From Idiomarina abyssalis (GTDB taxonomy: Bacteria; Pseudomonadota; Gammaproteobacteria; Enterobacterales; Alteromonadaceae), in NCBI RefSeq assembly GCF_900116625.1, contig NZ_FPBE01000001.1, forward strand, positions 124,001 through 188,000: DNA of 64,000 nt, given 5' to 3'. How positions within the stretch are numbered: position 1 is the stretch's first letter; the number at the start of each line of letters is the position of its first letter. The position numbers and the translations under genes were made by a program. This document shows, one piece after another, positions 54,225 through 64,000 of this stretch. The notes beneath the pieces are model-generated. The model was not told the DNA's origin, did no database searches, and saw only the letters and a program-made list of their open reading frames with translations.

Positions 54225-56933
54225 TTAGGTTTGAAGTCTCAGTAGTTGCGTTTTGTCACTTAGACGCTCTCTTATTCTTTCAAGCCATTCGACTAACTGA
54301 CAGTGCTCCAACGCTGATAATAACTCTTGTTGACGGTTAAACTCAGTATCTGCAAGTTGAATTGCCCCCCAGAGTCTTTGGCTGCGCACGCGTAAATTTC
54401 GATCGATAGTTCGTATTTGTTGTCTCAGTACTGATTTCGCGTGATGCCATTCTTTTAAGGTTAAATTATGAAGGTCTTCCAGTTGTTGAGCGATAACCTC
54501 TTGCATTGCCTGGTAAATTTCATCGGCACTGTATTCATGCGACTGTAAGAAGAAGAGAATACCGGGCAACCGCTGTACCGGGAAATACTGACTGCCTGCA
54601 ACATAACCAAGTTGACGCTCTGTTCTTAGTTCCTGAAATACAGACTGGTGAATCAGTTGCTGTAAAAGCATGAAACTGATTTGTTCCATTGATGTGTCAT
54701 CTCTTCCCTGGTAGTAAAGAAGCAGGGCAGTATCTGAATGCTCAGAAGGGACTAAGAGTTGCTGCGAAACAAAATCCCGTATGCGCTTTATGGGAGCCCG
54801 CTTAATCGAAGCACTTCTCGAACTAGGTAAATTAGACTTAATAAGCTGCCCAAGCTGTAAAGCGTTTTCTTTTTTCCAGTCGCCGTGTGCAAACGCGGTA
54901 ACATGAACAGGGGAAAATAACTTAGCGATTTCAACCGTAAATTGACGAAAAGAGACCGGCTCTAGCTCACAGGCTAAATCGTGCAGCCTGAACAAACCGA
55001 ATTGCAGTTGCTGGTTGAGCTCAGCAAAGAGTTTATTCAAAGGTTGGTTCTGATGGGCGGAGTGCCAGTTACTTAAAAGGCTCTGCTTAAGATCGTGCCA
55101 TCTGCGTCTTGCAAAACGCGTTTTTAAAGCGCGCTCAATAAGGTGCTGCATCAAAGGAATTTGCCCTGCCGACAAGCCCGTTGTATGAATGGTAATGCCG
55201 CTTTGGGTTGGGTATATATTAAAATGTAACCCTGCGACTTCTGCATCGTAAAGGTCATCATTTAAGGCGTCTATCATTAACTCGGACCATAAGCGGGCAA
55301 TGGCAAAATTAAAGGCCGAGTTGGTGACGGCCGGTAATTTTAATGAAAGATAAATATGCCCTTTAGGAACTCTGAAGTCACGATCCTGTAAGTGCCATAA
55401 CTGGAGTTGAGGGCTATCTTCAATCAAGTTTGGCAGGGAACCACCGGCTTCCAGCTCTAATGGAGCAAATCGTGAGTTGAGGAAACGGTTAGGTTTGGGT
55501 AAGCCGCAGCAAAAGTTTTCGGGCGTTGATGAAAACAGCTGGTGCTGAAGCTGACTAATTGCTTCTATGGCGTACTCTGTATTATAAATAGGTGCGACTC
55601 GATCAGTCTCAACATCAGGAGCAACTAAGGTAATACGGGCATTTTGTGCCGTCATTTCTTGCAATAACCGCTTTGCGTAGACGTGATTCAATCCGTCCAT
55701 ACGGTAATCACCGTAGAGCGCATCTTCCTGTTTATAATGAAAAGCGTTAACGGAGAGCTGATTAGCTAATTCGCCAACCGGGGTGGGCTCCTGATAAAGA
55801 AAGCTCATTTCCGTTGTTATACGGCGCTCTTCATAGCGCCAGTCAATAACACCTTCCGCTTCTATTTTTCGAATATACGCAAAAATCCATTGCACGATAT
55901 GACTGGCATTACGGCGGCCAGAGCTTGTCAGCTGTAAGTTAATATTAAAATCTTTAAAGTTACTGCCACTGATTCCGCCACCAGCAGAGAGAGAGTTAAC
56001 CCAGCCTTTTGAACGTAACGCATTAAACAGGCTTCCAGGGCCTTCGTAACCTAATAAGTGAGCGATAAAACTGGTGGTCTTATGAGGGTAATCTTCGTCA
56101 ATACTGGGTAAAGGCAAGGTCAGAATAAGCCGGTAGGCTACCTTGATAGGCTTTACTTTAATCCATACACCTTTCTGCTCATTAAGATAAAGAGGAGCTG
56201 TAATTGGCTCTTTGGGGCCGCTTTCCTGCTTAATATCAGAAAAGTATTGTTGCGCTAGCCGAGTTAGCTCATCAAGCGACTGCGGTCCGGCAATGACCAG
56301 ACGCATTCTTTGAGCAACATAATGTTCGTTAAAAAAGGCTTTCAGTTTACTTTTTAAACTGCCGTGCTTGTCATTTTTGAGTGTATTAAGGTTACCTACG
56401 GAAAACTGGCTAAACGGATGTTCAGGGTTAGCCGTAACTTTATGAACCTGATAAAGACGACGGAGTTCATCATTTTGCTTTAAACGGAATTCAGACTCAA
56501 TTGACTGAATTTCTTTATCTATCCAGTTATCGGACAGTAACGGCTCTTTCAACATTGAGGCAAAAAACTCTAACGAACGTGATAAGGCGTTAGCATTGCA
56601 ATCAAAATGAAAGTTAGAAAACTCAGTACCTGTCCAGGCGTTGTGCTGCCCACCATGCAAGTTGAGAAAGTGGCCAAAAGCAGAGGGCTCAGGGAAGGCT
56701 CGGCTGCCTAAAAATAGCATGTGTTCCAGAAAGTGGGCTAACCCTTGAGTATGGTCTGGATCATCGAAGTGACCGGCGTTGACGGCGATAGAAGCCGCAG
56801 CTTTGGGGCTATCAGGACAATGAACCAACAACACCTTAAGTTGGTTGGACAGTGTCAGGTGTTGATAGTCTCGTTTGTCTCCAGAACTGCGGACAACACG
56901 GACGACCTCATCAGTGAGTGAAGAGTTCGCCAT
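54225..56933 (-). CDS. M16 family zinc peptidase (insulinase/pitrilysin type)
   Basis: A 902-residue M16A peptidase with four M16 lobes. The inverted zinc motif HFLEH is at His67-Glu70-His71 (AHFLEHMLFLGS), with the third ligand Glu in the EIQSIESEF segment. NAWTGTEFSNFHFDC and the middle and C-terminal RQLGYVAGSQYF segment are typical of insulysin and pitrilysin. No clear signal peptide is seen at the chosen start, unlike E. coli PtrA, so it may be cytoplasmic. It ends 106 bases before the sensor gene starts on the same strand. Confidence 0.9.
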   Translation of the reverse strand: MANSSLTDEVVRVVRSSGDKRDYQHLTLSNQLKVLLVHCPDSPKAAASIAVNAGHFDDPDHTQGLAHFLEHMLFLGSRAFPEPSAFGHFLNLHGGQHNAWTGTEFSNFHFDCNANALSRSLEFFASMLKEPLLSDNWIDKEIQSIESEFRLKQNDELRRLYQVHKVTANPEHPFSQFSVGNLNTLKNDKHGSLKSKLKAFFNEHYVAQRMRLVIAGPQSLDELTRLAQQYFSDIKQESGPKEPITAPLYLNEQKGVWIKVKPIKVAYRLILTLPLPSIDEDYPHKTTSFIAHLLGYEGPGSLFNALRSKGWVNSLSAGGGISGSNFKDFNINLQLTSSGRRNASHIVQWIFAYIRKIEAEGVIDWRYEERRITTEMSFLYQEPTPVGELANQLSVNAFHYKQEDALYGDYRMDGLNHVYAKRLLQEMTAQNARITLVAPDVETDRVAPIYNTEYAIEAISQLQHQLFSSTPENFCCGLPKPNRFLNSRFAPLELEAGGSLPNLIEDSPQLQLWHLQDRDFRVPKGHIYLSLKLPAVTNSAFNFAIARLWSELMIDALNDDLYDAEVAGLHFNIYPTQSGITIHTTGLSAGQIPLMQHLIERALKTRFARRRWHDLKQSLLSNWHSAHQNQPLNKLFAELNQQLQFGLFRLHDLACELEPVSFRQFTVEIAKLFSPVHVTAFAHGDWKKENALQLGQLIKSNLPSSRSASIKRAPIKRIRDFVSQQLLVPSEHSDTALLLYYQGRDDTSMEQISFMLLQQLIHQSVFQELRTERQLGYVAGSQYFPVQRLPGILFFLQSHEYSADEIYQAMQEVIAQQLEDLHNLTLKEWHHAKSVLRQQIRTIDRNLRVRSQRLWGAIQLADTEFNRQQELLSALEHCQLVEWLERIRERLSDKTQLLRLQT

Positions 56934-56963
56934 AATTCTCCCTGATATGAATTCTAAATCGAG

Positions 56964-57314
56964 TTATTGATCCAGTGGCTGCTCAAAGTTTTCTGGTTTA
57001 TCAAAATCACCTTTAAAATCCTGCAGCTGCTTGTTGTTAAAGGTTAATACCAATTTTTTGCGGAAATCTTTGCCAGAATTTGGATCCATATTGTAGAGAT
57101 ATACCCAACGGTCAGAATCAAAACTGTTCTCAGCAACCGGGTTTCCTAATACGAAAATAACTTGTTCTTCGGTCATTCCTACGCGTAATTTATCGACATC
57201 TTCTTGCTCCAGATAATTTCCCTGGGGAATATCAATACGATATACCATTTTATCGAGCAACGAACAGCCACTTAAGCCAATAATGGCAACCAGCAAAACT
57301 ACAAATCTTGACAT
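56964..57314 (-). CDS. bamE: Outer membrane protein assembly factor BamE
   Basis: A 116-residue SmpA/OmlA-type lipoprotein of the BAM complex, which inserts beta-barrels into the outer membrane. The lipobox is LSGC, and the core reads LRVGMTEEQVIFVLGNP with DRWVYLYNMDPN later. I choose ATG 57314 with AGGT upstream; an in-frame ATG at 57338 would add eight residues. It lies next to recN as in E. coli. Confidence 0.93.
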   Translation of the reverse strand: MSRFVVLLVAIIGLSGCSLLDKMVYRIDIPQGNYLEQEDVDKLRVGMTEEQVIFVLGNPVAENSFDSDRWVYLYNMDPNSGKDFRKKLVLTFNNKQLQDFKGDFDKPENFEQPLDQ

Positions 57315-57400
57315 GAAATACCTATTAAAATTAATCATAATTGATTGTATTGGCGTTGATGATAAACAATGACTTCATCGAACGCCAGCATAGAACGAAT

Positions 57401-59065
57401 TTAACTGGCGAGTAACTCTTTAGCATTCGCTTTTGCCATGTCAGTCACTTTGTCGCCACCGAGTAGCCGTGCCAATTCAATAACTCGCTGCTCATTTGAT
57501 AATGCTGTAACCGCCGTCTCTGTCTCCGCACCATCTGTTGTCTTACTCACCTGTAGCTGGTGGTGAGCTTTTGCAGCAACCTGAGGTAAATGAGTGACAC
57601 AAATAACTTGTGACGTTTTCCCCAGCTTTTGAAGCATAGAGCCGACGATAGCTGCTGTAGGCCCGCTGACACCAACATCAACTTCATCAAACATCATGGT
57701 GGGTACCGTCTTCTGAGTCGCCGTCATGACCTGTATGGCAAGGCTTATTCTTGAAAGTTCACCACCAGAGGCGACTTTATTCAATGATTGTATTGGTTGC
57801 CCAGGGTTCGTTGTTACGAGAAAGTCGACTTGATCTGTACCTAAGCGAGTCGCCCGTGCGCTGGCATCATGCTCTACCTGAATGACGAAACGCCCGTGTG
57901 GCATATTAAGTTCATGCATAGACTGGCTGATTTTCTGGCTTAATTCTTTTGCCGCCTGTTCGCGACTATTGGAGAGCTTTTGCGCGCTATCCCGATAGGT
58001 TTTACGGGCCTGCTGTCTTTCTTCATCAAGTTGCTCTGCGTGCTCGCCGGCTTGCTCCAGACTATTTAATTCAGCGATAAGTTTTTTGTGCTGCTGACTT
58101 AACTCTGCACCGGGTATTTGATGTTTTTTAGCAAGGTTAATAGCGGTACTTAAACGTTCTTCAACTACTTGGAGCTCACCGGGGTCCAGCTCCAGGTCAT
58201 CCTGATATTGCCTTAACTCCAGAGCCGCTTCTTCAATATGTACTTTGGCCTGTTGCAGTAACTGATTAATGGGGGTGAGAGCTGTATCCATTTCTGCAGC
58301 TTCCTCAAGCCTTTGGCTTGCTGACTGAACTAAGCCGGCTGCATTATTATGTTCGCCTTCATAAAGTGCGTTTAAAGCAAATACGCCAACCTCAAGCAAA
58401 ACCTTACTGTTGCTCAAACGCTTGTGTTTTTGATCCAGTTCCTCAAACTCACCATCAGTTAGGGCAAACTCATTTAATTCATTGACTTGATACTCAAGAA
58501 GCTGACGCTGAGCTTCCAGTTCTTCTTTTTGTTGCTGATAATGTTGATACTGTTTTTCGACAGAAGCCCAATTTCGATAATCTTCCTGGACTTTATCCAG
58601 AAAATGCTGATGACGAGCATAACTGTCCAACAGACTTAACTGGTGATCTTCTTTTAGTAGCAGCTGGTGTTCGTGCTGCCCGTGAATGTTTACCAACAAG
58701 GGAGCCAGAGATTTTTGTTGACTCAAAGGAACAGGAGTTCCGTTTATCCAGGCTTTAGAGCGGCCATCGCGCTGAATAACCCGGCGTAATACGCAGTCTT
58801 CGTCGGCTTCAAATTCGTTGCTTATTAACCATTGGTATGCGGGGCTGTCGGCTTCAAGTGTAAAAACGGCAGAGATTTCCGCTTTCTCTTGCCCCGGGCG
58901 GACCCAGTTTGCGTCGGCTCTACTGCCCAGACATAGGCTTAGCGCATCTAAAGCTATTGATTTACCGGCACCCGTTTCGCCGGTGATGGCAGTCATGCCG
59001 TTATGAAATTCAATGTCTAAAGACTTAACGACGGCAAAGTTGCGAACAGTTAATTGCGATAACAT
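57401..59065 (-). CDS. recN: DNA repair protein RecN
   Basis: A 554-residue SMC-like ATPase for double-strand break repair. Walker A GETGAGKS is near residues 30-37, a long coiled coil occupies about 160-370, and the ABC signature LSRISLAIQV with Walker B TMMFDEVDVG lies in the C-terminal lobe. A LexA box upstream shows SOS control. It has its own promoter, separate from nadK. Confidence 0.96.
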   Translation of the reverse strand: MLSQLTVRNFAVVKSLDIEFHNGMTAITGETGAGKSIALDALSLCLGSRADANWVRPGQEKAEISAVFTLEADSPAYQWLISNEFEADEDCVLRRVIQRDGRSKAWINGTPVPLSQQKSLAPLLVNIHGQHEHQLLLKEDHQLSLLDSYARHQHFLDKVQEDYRNWASVEKQYQHYQQQKEELEAQRQLLEYQVNELNEFALTDGEFEELDQKHKRLSNSKVLLEVGVFALNALYEGEHNNAAGLVQSASQRLEEAAEMDTALTPINQLLQQAKVHIEEAALELRQYQDDLELDPGELQVVEERLSTAINLAKKHQIPGAELSQQHKKLIAELNSLEQAGEHAEQLDEERQQARKTYRDSAQKLSNSREQAAKELSQKISQSMHELNMPHGRFVIQVEHDASARATRLGTDQVDFLVTTNPGQPIQSLNKVASGGELSRISLAIQVMTATQKTVPTMMFDEVDVGVSGPTAAIVGSMLQKLGKTSQVICVTHLPQVAAKAHHQLQVSKTTDGAETETAVTALSNEQRVIELARLLGGDKVTDMAKANAKELLAS

Positions 59066-59080
59066 AGCCTTCGCTCCAAT

Positions 59081-59096
59081 ACTGTTGATATGTACA
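59081..59096 (-). promoter_or_regulatory. LexA box of recN
   Basis: On the minus strand CTGT-ACATATCA-ACAG, which satisfies the CTGT-N8-ACAG rule exactly. It lies 15 bases before the recN ATG. Two further imperfect half sites (ACTGTATAA repeats) lie next to it at 59097-59118. Confidence 0.85.
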
Positions 59097-59107
59097 GGTT
59101 ATACAGT

Positions 59108-59135
59108 ATTTATACAGTAGTCTTTGAAAAATGCA
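59108..59135 (-). promoter_or_regulatory. Promoter of recN
   Basis: On the minus strand TTGCAT (59135-59130), a 16-base spacer and TATAAA (59113-59108). The -10 is embedded in a LexA half site, and the full box lies just downstream, as expected of an SOS-repressed promoter. Confidence 0.65.
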
Positions 59136-59145
59136 AGTTTGCGAA

Positions 59146-60024
59146 TTAAAAAAGCCGGCTACCCCAGCCCAGCTTGTTACGCAATACATGGTAATAATTG
59201 TGGTCTATCGGATGAATCATTCTTAAAGTTTTAGCGTATTTTTTAATAATGACATCATCACCGGGATGCACCGTCATTCGGGCGTGACCATCGCAACTGA
59301 TCTGAAGTAAGTCGTTATCATAAGCGGCTTTAAGACGGACTTCACTGTTGCCGTCAACAACGATTGGTCGACTACTTAAGGTGTGCGGGAACATTGGTAC
59401 CAGCGTCATGGCGTCAAGGCCGGGGTGTAAAATGGGGCCACCACCGGAGAGTGAATAAGCGGTAGAACCTGTTGGTGTTGCGCAAATTAATCCATCTGAG
59501 CGTTGGCTGAAGACAAAGTGATCATCGACATAAAGTTCGAACTCTATCATGTGAGCGACTTTGTCTGAGTGCAGTACTATTTCATTAATTGCACGACCGG
59601 TGCCGGATGACTCTCCATTACTAATGACTTCCGCTGAGAGCAGAAAGCGCTCTTCAACGTGGTAGTCCCCGTTTAAAACGGCAAGTAGGGGAGTCATAAC
59701 TTCATCTGGATCCAAATCGGTCAGAAAACCTAAATTGCCCCGGTTAACACCGATGACACCAACGTTATGTTCGCACAAGGCTCTGGCAGCCCCCAGCATA
59801 TTGCCGTCGCCGCCAACGACAATGGCAATTTCCGCCCATTCCCCTAAGTCCTGAAGACTGAGTGTTTCAACTTGCTCTGGTAAGGCCAGCTGTTCGGCCG
59901 TGCGGGTTTCCAGGCATAGACTGAATCCGCGATGGATTAAAGCGGTAGTAATTGTTTCTAAGGTTAACTGGGTACCACGATCATTGGCTTTTCCAAGCAA
60001 TCCAATTTTTTTAAAAGCACTCAT
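59146..60024 (-). CDS. nadK: NAD kinase
   Basis: A 292-residue enzyme phosphorylating NAD to NADP. The GGDGN motif ([13 protein letters not shown], about 72-84) carries the catalytic Asp, and the [12 protein letters not shown] and [16 protein letters not shown] motifs complete the site. It precedes recN and diverges from grpE, the same layout as E. coli. Confidence 0.97.
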   Translation of the reverse strand: MSAFKKIGLLGKANDRGTQLTLETITTALIHRGFSLCLETRTAEQLALPEQVETLSLQDLGEWAEIAIVVGGDGNMLGAARALCEHNVGVIGVNRGNLGFLTDLDPDEVMTPLLAVLNGDYHVEERFLLSAEVISNGESSGTGRAINEIVLHSDKVAHMIEFELYVDDHFVFSQRSDGLICATPTGSTAYSLSGGGPILHPGLDAMTLVPMFPHTLSSRPIVVDGNSEVRLKAAYDNDLLQISCDGHARMTVHPGDDVIIKKYAKTLRMIHPIDHNYYHVLRNKLGWGSRLF

Positions 60025-60096
60025 TCACAGGATCCTTATGCGGTCTTGTGGTTACGCTACGATGAGCAAGAAAATTTATCAAGTGAGAGAAATCCC

Positions 60097-60124
60097 CTTG
60101 AAAGAAAAAAACTTGCCCCCATTA
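60097..60124 (+). promoter_or_regulatory. Sigma-32 promoter of grpE
   Basis: CTTGAAA (60097-60103), a 13-base spacer and CCCCATTA (60117-60124), a near-perfect match to the heat-shock sigma-32 consensus (CTTGAAA, 13-15, CCCCATNT). Confidence 0.88.
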
Positions 60125-60166
60125 ACTTGGCAACCTTAATTTAAAACTGGTTAAAGAGAGTCACTT

Positions 60167-60832
60167 ATGACCGACAAAAACGATTCTAAACAAAAAGCTG
60201 AAGCGGCTAACGAACCGACAGTAGAGCAGCAGAAAGCTGAGCAGGAAGCCGCGCAAGCGGCGGAAGATGCGTTGCAGCAGGATGTAACTGCTGATGAGGC
60301 TGAAACAGCAGGTCAGTCGTCTGAGCAAACCGATCGCATTGCTGAGCTAGAGCTTGCGCTGAGTAAAGCTGAAGCAAAAGTGAATGATCAGCGTGACTCG
60401 GTGCTTCGCACACAGGCTGAAATGGAAAATGTTCGTCGCCGAGCTAGTCAGGATGTTGAAAAGGCACATAAGTTCGCGCTGGAAAAGTTCGCTAACGAGA
60501 TACTGACTTCGGTAGATAACTTAGAGCGTGCTTTACAGCTGGCTGATAAAGAAGACGAAGCGAACAAAAATTTTGTGGAAGGTATAGAGCTGACCTACAA
60601 AAGCTTAACTTCAACGCTTGAAAAATTCGGCGTTAAAGCCATAGGTGAAGAAGGCGAAGCCTTTAATCCCGATCAGCATCAGGCTATGTCGATGCAGGAG
60701 TCGGAGGAACACCCTAACAACACGATTATGGCAGTTATGCAAAAAGGCTACGAGCTGAATGGACGCTTGTTGCGCCCAGCGATGGTGATGGTTGCGCGTA
60801 ACTCGAGCTCTGGTGTCGACACTAAAGCGTAA
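60167..60832 (+). CDS. grpE: Nucleotide exchange factor GrpE
   Basis: A 221-residue dimeric cofactor that releases ADP from DnaK. An acidic, Gln/Ala/Glu-rich N-terminal region (1 to about 65) precedes a long coiled coil (about 65-130, [27 protein letters not shown]) and the C-terminal beta domain ([20 protein letters not shown]). The N-terminal low-complexity part is somewhat longer than in E. coli (197 residues). It has its own heat-shock promoter. Confidence 0.95.
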   Translation: MTDKNDSKQKAEAANEPTVEQQKAEQEAAQAAEDALQQDVTADEAETAGQSSEQTDRIAELELALSKAEAKVNDQRDSVLRTQAEMENVRRRASQDVEKAHKFALEKFANEILTSVDNLERALQLADKEDEANKNFVEGIELTYKSLTSTLEKFGVKAIGEEGEAFNPDQHQAMSMQESEEHPNNTIMAVMQKGYELNGRLLRPAMVMVARNSSSGVDTKA

Positions 60833-60862
60833 CAAAATTGAAAATTATCCCCTTGTTGGGTA

Positions 60863-60890
60863 TTGAAATTCAGACATGGGCACCCCAGAT
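60863..60890 (+). promoter_or_regulatory. Sigma-32 promoter of dnaK
   Basis: TTGAAA (60863-60868), a 14-base spacer and CCCCAGAT (60883-60890), so dnaK can be heat induced independently of grpE. Confidence 0.78.
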
Positions 60891-60937
60891 AAAGGGTATC
60901 GAAACAAATTACATGAATTAGAAGTTGGAGACGAATC

Positions 60938-62866
60938 ATGGGTAAAACGATTGGTATTGATTTAGGTACAACAAACTCTTGTGTTGCTGTACTGGATGGT
61001 GGCAAAGCTCGCGTAATTGAAAACGGCGAAGGCGACCGTACAACCCCGTCAGTAGTTGCATTCACTGACGATGGCGAAATTTTGGTAGGTTCACCGGCGA
61101 AACGTCAGGCAGTAACCAACCCAAACAAAACCTTGTTTGCGATTAAGCGCTTAATAGGCCGTCGCTTTCAAGACGAAGAAGTACAACGCGACATCGGTAT
61201 CATGCCTTACAAAATTGTTAAGGCAGACAATGGCGATGCATGGGTAGAAATTGATGGTGATAAGAAAGCACCACCACAGATTTCTGCTGAAGTTTTGAAG
61301 AAAATGAAGAAGACCGCCGAAGAGTTTTTGGGTGAGTCGGTAACTGATGCGGTAATTACTGTACCTGCGTACTTCAACGATGCTCAGCGTCAGGCAACCA
61401 AAGACGCGGGTAAAATCGCAGGACTTAACGTAAAACGCATTATTAACGAGCCAACAGCGGCTGCATTGGCGTACGGTATGGACAAGAAGTCCGGCGACAA
61501 TGTAATTGCTGTGTATGACTTAGGCGGTGGTACGTTCGATATCTCAATCATCGAAATTGATGAAGTAGAAGGCGAACACACGTTTGAAGTACTGGCGACT
61601 AATGGTGACACGCATTTAGGTGGTGAAGATTTCGATAACCGCTTAATCAACTACTTAGTTGAGCAGTTCGAAAAAGACCAGGGCATTGACCTGCGTAAAG
61701 ATCCGCTGGCTATGCAGCGCTTAAAAGAAGCGGCAGAGAAAGCGAAGATTGAATTGTCATCTGCGCAGCAGACCGAAGTTAACCTGCCTTATATTACGGC
61801 AGACAACACCGGTCCTAAGCACATGGCTATTAAAGTGACTCGTGCAAAACTGGAGTCACTGGTTGAAGACTTAATTAAGAAGTCGCTTGAGCCATTGAAG
61901 CAGGCACTAGCGGATGCGGACCTTTCAGTGAGTGATATTGAAGATATCATCATGGTCGGTGGTCAGACTCGTATGCCGAAAGTACAGGCTGCAGTAACGG
62001 ACTTCTTTGGTAAAGAGCCCCGCCGCGACGTGAACCCTGATGAAGCGGTTGCCGTTGGTGCTGCGGTTCAGGCGGGTGTACTGCAGGGCGACGTTAAAGA
62101 CGTGCTGCTGTTAGACGTATGTCCTCTGTCGCTGGGTATTGAAACCATGGGCGGCGTAATGACGAAACTGATTGAGAAGAACACCACGATTCCAACCAAA
62201 GAATCGCAAACCTTCTCAACGGCTGAAGACAATCAGTCTGCAGTAACCATCCATGTTATACAGGGTGAACGTAAACGCGCAGGGGATAACAAATCTCTGG
62301 GTCAGTTTAACCTGGAAGGCATTCGTGCAGCAGCTCGTGGTGTACCACAAATCGAAGTCACTTTTGACATTGATGCGGACGGTATTCTGCACGTATCAGC
62401 CAAAGATAAAGACACAGGTAAAGAGCAGAAGATTACGATCAAAGCATCTTCTGGTCTGGATGAGTCTGAAGTCGATAAAATGGTTAAAGATGCCGAGGCT
62501 CACGCTGAGGAAGATAAGAAATTTGAAGAAATGGTTCAGGCACGTAACCAGGCCGATGGTTTGGTTCACGCAACCCGTAACCAGCTGAAAGAAGTTGGCG
62601 ATGCCTTGTCTCAGGAAGACAAAGATGCGATTGAGAAAGCTTGTGAAGAACTTGAGCAAGCCTCTAAAGATGGTGATAAAGAAGCCATTGATGCAAAATC
62701 TCAAGCGCTGATGGAAGCGTCGCAGAAGCTGATGGAAGCGGCTCAACAGCAGCAAGCTCAGCAAGGAGCTGAAAGTGCGGCTGGCGGCGAACAGCAATCT
62801 TCCAAAGCCGATGACGATGTCGTTGATGCTGAATTTGAAGAAGTTAAAGACGACGATAAGAAGTAA
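60938..62866 (+). CDS. dnaK: Chaperone protein DnaK
   Basis: A 642-residue Hsp70. The ATPase phosphate-1 motif [14 protein letters not shown] and the [11 protein letters not shown] and [13 protein letters not shown] signatures are present in the N-terminal domain (about 1-385), followed by the linker [14 protein letters not shown], the substrate-binding domain and a lid ending in [13 protein letters not shown]. Length and motifs are normal. GGAG lies ahead of the ATG. Confidence 0.98.
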   Translation: MGKTIGIDLGTTNSCVAVLDGGKARVIENGEGDRTTPSVVAFTDDGEILVGSPAKRQAVTNPNKTLFAIKRLIGRRFQDEEVQRDIGIMPYKIVKADNGDAWVEIDGDKKAPPQISAEVLKKMKKTAEEFLGESVTDAVITVPAYFNDAQRQATKDAGKIAGLNVKRIINEPTAAALAYGMDKKSGDNVIAVYDLGGGTFDISIIEIDEVEGEHTFEVLATNGDTHLGGEDFDNRLINYLVEQFEKDQGIDLRKDPLAMQRLKEAAEKAKIELSSAQQTEVNLPYITADNTGPKHMAIKVTRAKLESLVEDLIKKSLEPLKQALADADLSVSDIEDIIMVGGQTRMPKVQAAVTDFFGKEPRRDVNPDEAVAVGAAVQAGVLQGDVKDVLLLDVCPLSLGIETMGGVMTKLIEKNTTIPTKESQTFSTAEDNQSAVTIHVIQGERKRAGDNKSLGQFNLEGIRAAARGVPQIEVTFDIDADGILHVSAKDKDTGKEQKITIKASSGLDESEVDKMVKDAEAHAEEDKKFEEMVQARNQADGLVHATRNQLKEVGDALSQEDKDAIEKACEELEQASKDGDKEAIDAKSQALMEASQKLMEAAQQQQAQQGAESAAGGEQQSSKADDDVVDAEFEEVKDDDKK

Positions 62867-62890
62867 GCATTAAGGCAACTTCGCAAAAGC

Positions 62891-62922
62891 ACACGGGTGT
62901 TGCCGCAAGGTAATACCCGTGT
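62891..62922 (+). terminator. Hairpin between dnaK and dnaJ (attenuator-like)
   Basis: ACACGGGT pairs with ACCCGTGT, and inside it TTGCC pairs with GGTAA (one G-U pair) around a GCAA tetraloop, making a 13-pair stem with one G-T mismatch pair. The sequence after it, ATTTG, is a weak T tract, so read-through into dnaJ is likely. Confidence 0.6.
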
Positions 62923-62968
62923 ATTTGTATCAGGCTGACATACCAGCATAGATAGAAGACGAAGAATT

Positions 62969-64000
62969 ATGGCGACGCAAGATTTTTATCAGGTTCTGGG
63001 CGTATCAAAAGACGCTAACGAACGTGACATTAAAAAAGCCTACAAACGTATGGCGATGAAGTATCACCCCGACAGAACTAAGGGTGATAAAGAGATGGAA
63101 ATAAAGTTTAAGGAAATTAAACAGGCGTACGAAGTCCTTTCCGATCCTCAAAAACGTCAGATGTATGATCAATATGGGCACGAAGCCTTCGAACAAGCAC
63201 GTCAGGGCGGCGGTGGCCATGGTGCAGGTGGATTCGGCGGTGGTGCTGATTTTGCTGATATCTTTGGCGATGTATTTGGTGATATTTTTGGTGGTGGCAG
63301 ACGCCAGCAGGCACGCGCTCAGCGTGGAGCAGACTTACGTTACAACCTGGATATGTCGCTGGAAGAAGCGGTTCGCGGTAAGACTGTCGAGCTGGAGATT
63401 CCAACGCTGGTTGAATGTGGTGACTGTGGCGGCAGCGGTGCTAAAAAAGGCAGTAAACCGCAGACTTGTGGACATTGTCATGGTGCCGGTCAAATTCAAA
63501 TGCGCCAAGGCTTTTTCGCTGTACAGCAAACCTGTCCGCAGTGTCGGGGTAAAGGCACGATTATCAGTGATCCTTGCCGTACTTGTCATGGTCAGGGCCG
63601 TAAGGAAGAAACCAAAACCTTATCGGTTAAGATCCCATCGGGTGTCGATACCGGTGACCGCATTCGTTTAGCCAATGAAGGTGAAGCGGGTGAACATGGA
63701 GCGCCTGCCGGTGATTTATATGTTCAGGTTCATGTTCGTGAACATCCTATCTTCGCTCGTGATGGCAATAACTTATTCTGTGAGGTGCCGGTCAGTTTCA
63801 CTAAAGCTGCTCTTGGCGGTGATATCGAAGTGCCGACGCTTGATGGCAAAGTGAAGCTTAAGGTTCCGAAAGAAACGCAGACAGGCAAGCATTTCAGATT
63901 GCGCGGTAAAGGCGTTAAGTCTGTGCGCACAGGTGCAGTAGGCGATTTAATCTGCAAAGTTGTGATTGAAACGCCTGTTAATTTGTCGTCCAAGCAGCGT
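62969..64000 (+). CDS. dnaJ: Chaperone protein DnaJ (partial, C-terminus off window)
   Basis: An open frame of 344 codons to the right edge. The J domain (1-70) has the HPD motif at 33-35, a Gly/Phe-rich linker follows (about 75-110), then four CxxCxGxG zinc repeats ([32 protein letters not shown], about 150-215) and most of the C-terminal substrate-binding domain. The missing end is estimated at about 30-40 residues from the usual length. Hsp40 delivers substrates to DnaK and stimulates its ATPase. Confidence 0.97.
   Translation, partial: MATQDFYQVLGVSKDANERDIKKAYKRMAMKYHPDRTKGDKEMEIKFKEIKQAYEVLSDPQKRQMYDQYGHEAFEQARQGGGGHGAGGFGGGADFADIFGDVFGDIFGGGRRQQARAQRGADLRYNLDMSLEEAVRGKTVELEIPTLVECGDCGGSGAKKGSKPQTCGHCHGAGQIQMRQGFFAVQQTCPQCRGKGTIISDPCRTCHGQGRKEETKTLSVKIPSGVDTGDRIRLANEGEAGEHGAPAGDLYVQVHVREHPIFARDGNNLFCEVPVSFTKAALGGDIEVPTLDGKVKLKVPKETQTGKHFRLRGKGVKSVRTGAVGDLICKVVIETPVNLSSKQR

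Overview
The window reads as chromosomal core DNA of a marine gammaproteobacterium of the Alteromonadales/Idiomarinaceae type (genus inferred, most likely Idiomarina). This rests on conserved gammaproteobacterial gene order (yfcL/mnmC/fabB; pdxB-asd-fimV-truA-accD-folC-dedD-cvpA-purF; tig-clpP-clpX-lon-hupB-ppiD; bamE-recN-nadK/grpE-dnaK-dnaJ), on many exported peptidases, and on moderate GC. No insertion sequence, prophage, CRISPR array or rRNA was seen. No gene is visibly broken. Two genes are cut by the window edges: an acyltransferase at the left and dnaJ at the right.

Layout. 1-7.4 kb: a partial lysophospholipid acyltransferase, an M28 lipoprotein peptidase, a histidine-rich TonB-dependent receptor behind a strong Zur-type operator, a dipeptidyl-peptidase IV and a hotdog acyl-CoA thioesterase. 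7.4-12.5 kb: a large periplasmic zinc protease, flavodoxin fldB, yfcL, and mnmC on the opposite strand. 12.6-24.1 kb: a long plus-strand run for fatty acid synthesis (fabB, accD), B6 (pdxB), aspartate-family amino acids (asd), polar organisation (fimV/hubP), tRNA modification (truA), folate (folC), cell division/envelope (dedD, cvpA) and purines (purF). 24.1-30.1 kb: astB, topA, an orphan TadE-like gene and folD. 30.2-30.7 kb: a four-gene tRNA cluster (Pro-Arg-His-Pro). 30.8-39.6 kb: the protein quality-control block tig, clpP, clpX, lon, with hupB and ppiD. 39.7-46.6 kb: a minus-strand Bat (aerotolerance-type) operon running moxR, DUF58, DUF4381, two von Willebrand A proteins and batD. 46.8-50.2 kb: fadIJ behind a FadR-type operator. 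50.2-54.1 kb: a 1290-residue propeller-PAS-GGDEF-EAL sensor. 54.2-64 kb: an M16 protease, bamE, LexA-controlled recN, nadK, then heat-shock grpE, dnaK and dnaJ.

The genes are mostly housekeeping. Regulation is unusually legible: Zur, FadR, LexA and two sigma-32 promoters, several sigma-70 promoters and about ten intrinsic terminators can be read directly. I found no clear new defence or mobile system. The least explained items are the orphan TadE gene, which has its ribosome-binding site in a hairpin loop and a terminator inside its first codons, the very large c-di-GMP sensor, and a small uncharacterised acidic protein beside the tRNA cluster.
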